From Butyriboletus loyo (Eukaryota; Basidiomycota; Agaricomycetes; Boletales; Boletaceae), in the NCBI GenBank assembly GCA_038093515.1, contig JBBPSI010000171.1, positions 1-53,882 of the forward strand: DNA of 53,882 bases, in the 5' to 3' direction. How positions within the stretch are numbered: the first letter of the stretch is position 1; each line of letters starts with the position of its first letter. The notes below the pieces were generated by a model that saw nothing but the letters and a program-made list of their open reading frames with translations, was not told where the DNA came from and made no database searches. The position numbers were made by a program, and so were the translations under genes. Below are positions 45,918-53,882 of the stretch, piece after piece.

Positions 45918-48900
45918 TGCGGGTTGCGGAGACGGTGGTGGAGGGAAATAAAGCGGGACTGAGCTAGCGCCGACCCTGAGCCATTTTATCATGTAGGAGA
46001 CTCCATTACGCAATATAAATAGCGATGCTGATCAAACTATATCAGCCTTGAATCGCATCGGTTATTTTCCCACGCACATATGCTAGACGTTACTTTGTTC
46101 CGAACGTTGATGCTGCTTTCAAGTCCCACAAGAGAGTTGGATCAATGGCTGGTTATTACAATGTGTCCCATGCGACTTGACTCGGACAGTATCCATTGAA
46201 ACAGCTACAACCCCTCGCTACCGAATCTGTTCGTTTCCGATTCGCTTGCGCGGACAAGTGCATCCGAGATCTCGATCGTCTTCCCTGTGTCTATTCTGAG
46301 TGGATGCGACTTGGCTATACAATTGTTACAAGAGGCGGTCACGTGCTAAATCGACGTTTGCGGACCCTTCGATGACGGAGCTACCCCCTTTCAGCTCCAT
46401 TCGCCCTTGGGTCAGGCAGGAGTTATTGTCTATGACCTGCACGAGCGGAGGAGGGTCGGGGGTCGCGCCGGCCACACGAGAGGTCCTCTTCGACTAGTCA
46501 AGCGCAGGCTCTGGCCCGGCCGACGTCGCTCAACCATTCTTCGTCCACCCGTCTGCGCATATAGTTGCATGCCACCGTGAGACGAGAAAATTACAGTCAA
46601 ATCGACGCTTTGGAAGAGCTATGAAATCGGCGGGGCCTACTCGTCTGCCTTGATTCGACCACCTCTAGCCCGTCCGTCCAGTTGTCAGTGTCCGCGACCC
46701 AGACTGATGGACACGAACAACCTCGACACTAGCCCCATGCACCTGACCCAACAACGCACAATACGGCAGTGAGTTCACCAGCATATATACCGGCCTCGGA
46801 ATACTGTCACCGCCGACCTCGAACCCAAGGACAGTTCCCCTTTGGGGTACTGTGTGCGATCTATACATTGTGCCGCATGGTTACCCGCGCTTCCTCCGTC
46901 TATTGTCATCTTTCCTGGTCGAGTATGGTGTTCCGAAATACCACTATAGTAACACACACACATATATATGCTTCGTGTTCCGAGCTGGACGGTGCAGTAC
47001 AGATGAACTAGCTGCTTCGGAAGGAAGAAGGTGGACATGGTTGTCTCTTCAAATTATGGACGTGTTTGATCTGATTCGACCTATTTCTCAGGAATGGTAC
47101 ACAACACAGAGCTAAAATGGTTGTCATGGGCCTGTGAGTCTCCAAGCATTGCTTTGACTGCTGGGTGACCATATCTCGCATAGAAGACGGAGGTCCTGAT
47201 GTGCGTTGGCTCAGAAAAGAAAATACAACATTCGATGAGAGCGATCACGGTGTTCGAACATCGTGGGGTTCGTTCTTCGGTACCAGCGAAGAGGGAGGCA
47301 GGAGAGGGTGGTCCTGCTAAAGGCTTTGATGGTTGGTGATCGGGCAGAATTGCGGTATACAAACTGGCCGTGGTACAGGAATGGGCAGAGATGTCTCGAG
47401 GCATTGCGAGTCGCTGGGAGAGACGACGTTGCTGCGGGCGGGGCCTCGTGTAAGGCAGTCGTCTCGATAATCTGTCATCCACGTCACACTTCCTGAGTAT
47501 CCGATGTAGGGAATGGTCTCTCGAAGTTTCTCCTCTGCTCATACGATTTGGCTCCGCGATGCAAAACGTTTCAGGACCTAGGCAGTACTTTCGAGACCAG
47601 CGCAAGTACTGTTGACCGGGACGGGCTGTCACGACCGCATGTCGCAAGCTCTGGCATTAAAAAGAAATTGCCCGGTTCCAACCCCGCGCAACATCAACCC
47701 ATGGGTCCGTGTACTCGAGCTGTGAACGCTTTCCTCGGGATCGCATATCGATACCCGATTCGGATATCCTGGCGCATGGTCGCCGTGGTCATGGTGGTGC
47801 ACTCTCTGTACGTCGTTGGGGCTTATGCTCGTCTTTCCGGGCCTGGGATACCCGCACGCCGAAACAGGAACGCAGAAAAACGCACGACGAAAGGATTAAT
47901 AACTCTGCGGGAAGGATATGTCGCTGAAAATATTTATCACGTACAGAAAAGCAGTGGTATATGTGCTCGGGCACACGTCATTTGTGTGTATGCCTCGGTT
48001 TGCTGGGTTCGAGCCGACCGGATCTCTCTTCAGATGACCTAGTACATATGACATTTCCGTCGCATGTAAGCGGGTTAATGCAACGAAAGATCACCCAGGG
48101 CGCTAGAACGAGGAAAAGAGAGACAGCTTAACCAGGGCGGAGAAGTAAACCAACTAATTGTGGAATAATGAGCGAGTTCGTGCTGAAGATAACGCCGCGC
48201 GTAGCTGTGGGGTTGAAAGTGGGTATGCTGAGCTGTAGTTGAGGAGAGCCCAATAGCGAGAAAAGTAGGAGAGAAAAACAAACCCGTCAATCAAGCCTCG
48301 AAATACTTCAATGCAATCAGTCGGGTATCTTCTGAAGGGTACCTCACATCGTCGAGAGTCATCAAGCCTAATCCTCAGGCCCAATACCTGATCGCCGAGA
48401 AAGCGTCACCCACCCTAAGTTCCAATAAAAGCAATGCTCCGGGTCATCACAAGATCCGATTGTTGACGTTCCGACATGAATGATGAAGAGGTTGTGTTCG
48501 CGTACCTAAACCTTGATACCCCAGACCGAAATCGAGCGCAGCGTAGTAGATTTGATGGAGGGGACGTTGAGCGGTGGGTTACGTTCGTGGAACTATGCGA
48601 GTCCGTTGTAGAGTGATTAGATCCATGCTTGATCCCCAGCGCCCTGGGTACCATGGCTGTACACGTCGGTGGCGAGAAAAATTCTTGGCGTTCAAGGGTT
48701 ATAGAGATGCGTCGTTTGGACGAGGTCTTGGGCCGCTTGCGGAAGATGATGGCCCTTGACTGGTCAAGAATAAAACTTGCATGTCTCAGGGACCGAGACC
48801 CAAAGAGACCGAACAATTCTTCCCAGTGGCTGGAGGTAGTTGCTATTCACTGAGGTTCAGAACAATGCTTACTTGACGGGAAAAGAGATGGAGTAGAGAA

Positions 48901-49917
48901 TGGTCCCTGGATCTAAACCGTTGGTTAGTATAAGAATATGGTCGCTACTTGCACTGTGTCAATCACTCACGCTAGCACGAACGCGAAACTAACTTCGCAT
49001 GATAAAATCATGAGGGTAACAGCTGCTTGGCGACAGTTGAGGATGTGCGAGACGGTACTCGGGCTGACCACTTGCATTGCAGGTCAGAACGGTCAGATCT
49101 GTTGGAAATTGCAATGCAGCACTTACGGCGTAATCCAGGTGTCATGTCACCCGCAACATCTTAATCAAACAACCTCTTGGCATGCTGTGCATTCATTTAG
49201 GAGATTATAGCGGGTGCCCCACATCATGCCTGCCTCAACTGTATAAAACTCCTGCAAGTAAAAAGGTTCAGGACTGGGCCAATCAGTTCAGTGGTGGACG
49301 CACCCCAAATGAGAAGATTCAGGCATGTATCATTTGACAACGTCTGGTATTGGAAAGAAAAAGACCCTATATTTCAAACCCCGCTATGTCATGTGATCTT
49401 TGGTTTTCGTCTCACGTGGTGATGCCAACCAGCGCCGAGAATCGCTCGGCGGGGACGGCGAACGCAGACTGCACCATACGAGTGTGCCCGCTCTCCTCAT
49501 CTCCTCCAGTCAACGGTATCCAGAACCTCAACTGTTGAATTCACCAGAGGAAAGCTCTTCCTTGCTCCCAGGTACACTGGCTTTTAGCGTCGTTTGGATG
49601 GTCACCTGCTCATCACGCAAGGAGACAATCCCTTTTTCTCGTCCCAGGTGTAATATATGCATTGCATCGGTTCGGTGCCATCGCCTTTTCCGTCTATAGT
49701 CACCTTCCCTGATCGAATATCGTGCTTCGGAACACAGCTTAAATGACCATCATAAAATCTATGCACATACATATGTGCTATATTCTCAGTGGAATGGGTC
49801 CCATGTTGGAATTGAAGCAGGACTACATGATGTCCTGCTTCCATATACTATCTCTCTGGTTCACCGACTCAACCCAGAGGAGCGTAAGTATCCAGAGCTT
49901 ATGAAATCACTTATCTC
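45918..49917. other. Long gene-poor stretch with relic repeats
   Basis: R1 blocks lie at 46585-46800 and 46895-46950, and again at 49560-49760. Between about 47100 and 49250 there are open stretches on both strands (for example 47548-48042 on + and 48415-48816 on minus) with no motif I recognise. The minus stretch at 48415-48816 is followed and preceded by plausible splice sites, so a small unknown gene cannot be excluded. No tRNA, rRNA or transposase seen. Confidence 0.4.
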
Positions 49918-50734
49918 GAGAAACTTACATGCTGTGTGGTGCTGGTGGCAGTGCAACAGCTCATTAGCACTCATTGTCAGTACCTCCTGTTGAAATGTCA
50001 CAACATACATCTTGATGATCATGGATCAGATTACTGTTGGCAGCAGTGACTAATGTTCTTCATGTCATCTCCACAGCTCCCAACAAAGACAAGGTGAATC
50101 CTTTGATACTAGTGGGAAGGCATTGGTGATGAGAATCACCAATTTATTGGTTAGCTGACCATTTCCCTAACTCTACAGGCTGGTTGCTGTGGATTTTATC
50201 AATCCAAAGGAATTCTACAATAAAATATTCCTCTATCTGTATGTCAAGGTCACCATAACTAAATTGGGTACATATTAATAGACAGGAGTAATATATTACC
50301 TGTAAGTACCTCAGCTTGAGTAAGAGCATGGAAGAAGCTGCTCTGAGGGAAATGAATGAATAGCAGAAATGTGGTGTTGACCTCAGTCATGTAGCTGCCC
50401 TGAGGCTCATGTGAGGTACAGCCTCAAGACTTGCTACCTGCAAGTGGAGATAATCCACATGGCCTTACCTGAACTTGGCACCCTTGGCTTGGGAGCACAA
50501 GGGCCAAAAGCAATGAAAGTGGAGCCAAAAGTAATGAAATGGTGTTTGCAAGTATGGAAAAAGCTAAACAAGGGCATGTACATTTTCCTGATGCACCTTC
50601 CATCACCACCCCCCATCAGGCTGTGTCATGTATGTGTTGACCATTGGAGGATCATGTGCCACTTGTTACTCCTGACAAATTTTGCAGTGGATATTTAATA
50701 CATCAGGTAGAAGATATAACCCAAGACTGAACTG
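49918..50734. repeat. CpG-free relic repeat
   Basis: From the last CG at 49916-49917 (ctcgag) to the edge of the gypsy LTR there is no CG dinucleotide in 817 bp, while the flanks have many. 50000-50155 is a decayed R2 copy: it still reads GESFDTSGKALVMRITNLLV on +, and CG in the copy at 40.9 kb corresponds to TG or CA here (ccgcagc there, ccacagc here). This is what loss of methylated CpG by deamination produces. 50160-50734 is unrecognised. Confidence 0.75.
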
Positions 50735-51162
50735 TGTTATGGTAGTGGTATACTTTTTCCATCCACTACCTCTCGGACTACTTCATTCACCTAGTCTTTT
50801 ACTAGTGCCCTTTGAGCGGTACGAACCGCTCTAGCTTAGTCATCCTTTCTCGCGCACGGACGCGCTTTCTTTCATACTCCAGAACTCTCTGGAATATTCC
50901 TTCCTCATTTGTAGTTTCCTTCTCGCGACTCGATTAGGAACCTGGTCTGTGCGCAGACCCCCAGTAGTATAAAGACCTGGTCTTTACACCATGTACACTA
51001 TCTAGTTCTACGCAGATACCTGCTAGCAATTAGTTCCCTTCCAGACTCTTAGTGTGCGCACTAAGACATAGTCTGAGACCCAGCTCGAGAATCGTCTCCA
51101 GAGTCCTGAGGCCACTCCAGAGTGCCTCCTCGCTGTTCTAGTTGTTAGCGCCCAGCGTAACA
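50735..51162 (+). repeat. 5' LTR of Ty3/gypsy element
   Basis: The LTR starts TGTTATGG and ends GCGTAACA, with TGTTA...TAACA terminal inverted repeats, 428 bp. TATAAA lies at 50968-50973. The end is inferred from the inverted repeat; the second, diverged LTR at 53601 aligns from the first base onward. The 5 bp before it (aactg) would be the target duplication. The primer-binding site after 51162 (aaaagaactag...) is not one I can assign to a tRNA. Confidence 0.75.
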
Positions 51163-51558
51163 AAAGAACTAGATCTTCACCTCGCTTCTGCTCTTCAGCA
51201 GTAAAGCCGCCCTCCCCTCTCGCCCAACATTTCCATCCCACGTTCAAGACGCGTCGGTCGTTCTTTCCGTGTTCCCTCTCCCGAACCGGAACCCATCGTC
51301 GTTGACAACCCATCGCCGCCACACTCTCCCGCCCAGCCAGACCCTCAACCCCAGTTTTACCCTCCGCCCCCGTCTGACCCCGAACCCTCTTACCAACCCG
51401 AGGACCAGGGTCAAGGGCAAGGATCGGAACCCACCCCTAGCAACGACGGTTACGACAGCGACTGGCTTGATAGAACCCCCCACGCCTCACCTCCCCCGTC
51501 TCCACCGTACTATCCACCCGCAGATCTACCAGACAACGAAGACAACGACAACAACGAC
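51163..51558 (+). other. Leader region with a Pro-rich open frame ahead of gag
   Basis: From 51205 the gag frame is open without a stop up to the first ATG at 51559. The 118 codons are rich in Pro, Asp and Ser (SPPHSPAQPDPQPQF, SDWLDRTPHASPPPSPP). No in-frame ATG occurs in this part. It may be translated from a non-AUG start or after splicing, or simply be a composition-biased leader. Confidence 0.5.
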
Positions 51559-52554
51559 ATGTCTGACAAAAAGAATATCGTCCCCAAAGACTTCTCTGGT
51601 CTCAACGAAGATGCCTCGCGATGGCTCCTCGCCATGCGCACCTACTTTAATGCCAACCAGACGGCATTCCCTGACGATGAATCCAAGATCAATGCCCTCC
51701 TCATGAAAATGAGCGAAGGAAAAGGAAAGACGTTTTCAGAAGGATGGATGGCCCTTCTCCTAGACGGACACCCCACTGAGCAGCAGAAAGAGTTCTCCAC
51801 GGTCTGCGAAGACTTTCACAGGGTCTTCCACCCCTTTGACGTAGGCGAAAGTGCCAGAATTGACCTGGGGAACCTCACCCAGAACAAAGCCAACCGCAAG
51901 GACGGCTACGACACCTACGTCACCGAGTTCCAACTCCTCGCCGCCAAGTCTGGAATCATCGATGAGAAAGCACTCATTGAATGGTTCATTCGCGGTCTCG
52001 ACCCCCGCCTCGCAGAATCTGTCCTCTCTTGTGAGAAACCCCCTACCACCCTCGCCGGCTGGGCCGAGAAAACTTCCGCCTTCCACGCCCAGCACAAACG
52101 AATCGACGACCTTCGCGCAGGAAAGCGTTACATCCCCACGTTCTCCTCCTCCTCCAAACCCTCGTCCAGCCGAAGGGACCCCAATGCCATGGACGTAGAT
52201 GCCGTCCGACTTACTCCCGTGCAACGCGCGGAGTACATGAAACAGAACAAATGTTTCATATGCCACCAAGTCGGATGCCGCTCCACCAACCATCCTCGTC
52301 CCCCTCGCAACGGACAGAACTCCCGAGGACCACCCTCTCGTCCCCCTCGCAACCCTCAGCGCGCACGCGCCGCAGTCGTCACACCCCCCGAACCAAAGCC
52401 CTCCCCACTCGTCGACTACTTGTCCGAGTTGAAAGGTCGAGGCACCCAACAGGAAGATGTCTTGAACGTCCTCAAGGCATGCTTCAATGAAGATGAAGAA
52501 AGGCTGCCCATCGCAGCAACCAAGGTGGCCGAAGCTTGGCCAAAGGATTTTTAG
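51559..52554 (+). CDS. Ty3/gypsy Gag
   Basis: 331 residues from the first ATG. The body (about residues 15-190) is a retrotransposon Gag capsid-like domain: DASRWLLAMRTYFNANQ, GWMALLLDGH, DLGNLTQNKANRKDGYDTYV and LIEWFIRGLDPRLAESV. A zinc-knuckle-like motif CFICHQVGCRSTNH lies near residue 232, with CX2CX4CX4H spacing and not the usual CX2CX4HX4C. A Pro/Arg-rich nucleic-acid-binding stretch follows. The protein forms the particle that packages the element RNA. It overlaps pol by 19 nt in the -1 frame. The frame is intact, so the insertion is recent. Confidence 0.93.
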   Translation: MSDKKNIVPKDFSGLNEDASRWLLAMRTYFNANQTAFPDDESKINALLMKMSEGKGKTFSEGWMALLLDGHPTEQQKEFSTVCEDFHRVFHPFDVGESARIDLGNLTQNKANRKDGYDTYVTEFQLLAAKSGIIDEKALIEWFIRGLDPRLAESVLSCEKPPTTLAGWAEKTSAFHAQHKRIDDLRAGKRYIPTFSSSSKPSSSRRDPNAMDVDAVRLTPVQRAEYMKQNKCFICHQVGCRSTNHPRPPRNGQNSRGPPSRPPRNPQRARAAVVTPPEPKPSPLVDYLSELKGRGTQQEDVLNVLKACFNEDEERLPIAATKVAEAWPKDF

Positions 52555-53600
52555 AAGAGAGGGAAGTTTCGACGTCTTCGCCTCTCCATGTAATCGCCCC
52601 TGTAGTTTTATCAAACCCCAATGCGCAATCTATTCGAGTTCCAGTATCGTTATTCGCGCATGAAGGGGGACAAATCGTCGACACATTCGCCCTGGTGGAC
52701 AGCGGCGCAAGCGGATGCTTCATAGATTGCGATCTAGTGAAGCGAAAGAAACTGCCGATGGAACGGCTACCCAAGCCACTAAGTGCCCAGAACGTGGACG
52801 GGTCAAACAACCAAGGAGGAGTCATACGACACAAGGTCACCATCTCCATCAGGATTGGAGAAACCGAGGAGGAACAGAGTTTCCTGGTCCTCAATATAGG
52901 AAGAGAAAACATGATCCTGGGATTACCGTGGCTACGAGAAGCCAACCCGGTAATAGATTGGGCCACTGGCCACATCGATCTCCCAGATCAAATCAAGAAG
53001 CCCCGACATGACTCCCCTCGGGCAATCGCTCAGAGATACCTGGTACGGTACCTTGACTTGGATCCAGACTCCAAGATCGCCAAGCTCTGGAAGAAGCGAG
53101 TAGACGCTTCAGCAAGGGACGCCTACCCTGTCAGAAAGGCAACCATCGCCACCGAGATCGCTGCTCAGACCGTCAAGGAGAAAGCAGTTCTCCCAACCCC
53201 GTTCAAGTCCTTCGCAGACATTTTTGACAAGAAGAACACCGAGGAACTACCCCCATCCCGATCTTTCGACCACGCCATTGACCTCAACAAAGACTTCGTT
53301 CCAAAAGTCGCCAAGGTCTACCCCTTGAACCCAAAAGAGTTGGAGGCATGTAAAGCTTTTGTCGAGGAACACCTCAAGTCGGGAAAGATCACTCCCTCCA
53401 AGTCTCCTCAGGCAGCCCCTTTCTTCTTCGTATCCAAGAAGGATGGCTCGCTACGCCCCTGTCAAGACTATCGGTATCTGAACTCCCATACCGTCAAAAA
53501 CGCCTACCCTCTCCCTCTCATCTCCGACCTCGTCGACCGCCTCAAAGGGTTGAAAATCTTCACCAAGATGGATATCCGCTGGGGATACAATAATGTCCTC
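52536..53600 (+). CDS. Ty3/gypsy Pol: protease and N-terminal reverse transcriptase, truncated
   Basis: The frame is -1 relative to gag and starts without an ATG, as expected for a fused Gag-Pol. Counting from the TTG at 52536, the aspartic protease motif ALVDSGASGCF lies near residue 50 and the flap/second region NMILGLPWLREANP near 130. A linker follows, then the RT start (RSFDHAIDL, APFFFVSKKDGSLRPCQDYR) and TKMDIRWGYNNV near 345-355. There the element stops: the next base, 53601, opens another LTR. The RT catalytic YxDD, RNase H and integrase are missing from this side. The apparent frame runs about 20 codons further, but that is LTR sequence. Confidence 0.9.
52548..52554 (+). promoter_or_regulatory. 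Probable -1 ribosomal slip site at the end of gag
   Basis: Five T (52548-52552) precede the gag stop TAG (52552-52554). A tRNA reading TTT in the gag frame (GAT TTT TAG) can re-pair one base back and continue as TTT TTA GAA in the pol frame. It is not a perfect X XXY YYZ heptamer. No strong downstream hairpin was identified by eye. Confidence 0.45.
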
Positions 53601-53882
53601 TGTTACGGTAGTACTCTACTTTTTCTCCCCACTACCGTTAGGACTCTTACATTCGCCTAGCCTTATGCTAGTTCCTGTTGAACGGTAACAACCGTTCTTA
53701 GCTTAGTCATCACTTCCCGCGCACGGACACATTTTCTTTCATACTCCAGAACGTTCTAGAGTATCTCTTCCTCGTTTGTACTTTTGCTCTTGCGACCCGA
53801 TTAGGGAGCATGGTCTGTGCGCAGACCTCAGTAGTATAAAGCCACTGTCTTTACACCCTGTAACGGTATCTAGTTCTACGCA
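53601..53882 (+). repeat. Second gypsy LTR, nested in pol, 3' partial
   Basis: The sequence begins TGTTACGGTAG and aligns with the LTR at 50735 over its whole visible length (shared blocks: gcttagtcatc, ctttcatactccagaac, gtctgtgcgcagac, gtagtataaag, tatctagttctacgca) but with many substitutions. TATAAA lies at 53835-53840. The divergence means it is not the partner LTR of the element at 50735, whose genes are intact. It belongs to a related element inserted into RT. The bases before it are tcctc. It continues beyond the window. Confidence 0.8.

Noticed and set aside
51760..52614. 284-codon minus-strand frame opposite gag
   Set aside because: It is a shadow of the GC-rich gag gene. The + strand carries the capsid-like domain and zinc knuckle.
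50735..53882. Reading the two gypsy LTRs as the matching ends of one short element
   Set aside because: They differ too much for an element whose gag and protease are intact, and the second cuts RT in the middle of a conserved motif.

Overview
The window looks like a basidiomycete (Agaricomycete) chromosome segment. The support is short GT-AG introns of about 45-80 nt, genes split into many small exons, expansions of WD40 and DUF6533-type membrane proteins, and Ty1/copia and Ty3/gypsy LTR elements. The WD40 protein with a basic tail and the DUF6533 proteins remind me most of Boletales, but that is recollection and not a search result.

Layout. (1) 1-4737: 3' part of a Ty1/copia element, with pol open to the left edge and its 3' LTR. 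(2) 4738-24453: a tandem array of four WD40 beta-propeller genes, all on +, starting at 4948, 9808, 16991 and 22812. Each has the same five-exon structure with phase-0 introns and a basic C-terminal tail. Between them lie decayed repeat units that carry a recurring set of splice sites on the minus strand and a broken fragment of a DUF6533 gene (14.8-15.4 kb). (3) 27372-43018: four DUF6533-type multi-pass membrane protein genes. Three are on the minus strand about 5 kb apart (27.4, 32.3 and 37.4 kb) and one is on + (41.1 kb). All four share a 13-exon structure with 14-nt and 15-nt microexons. The second and third are fully open once spliced; the first has one stop codon and the fourth one frame break. 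(4) 43796-45917 on minus: a ten-exon nodulin-like/MCH1-like major facilitator transporter, intact once spliced. (5) 46-49.9 kb: relic repeats. (6) 49918-50734: 817 bp without a single CpG. (7) 50735-53882: a Ty3/gypsy element (LTR, gag, protease, start of reverse transcriptase) cut off inside reverse transcriptase by a second, diverged LTR of the same type.

The main point is two neighbouring expanded families, cytoplasmic-looking WD40 proteins and membrane DUF6533 proteins, growing by local duplication among retroelements. No joint function can be shown from the sequence. All gene models were derived by hand from splice consensus, phase agreement and comparison of paralogues inside the window, so RNA data would be decisive.
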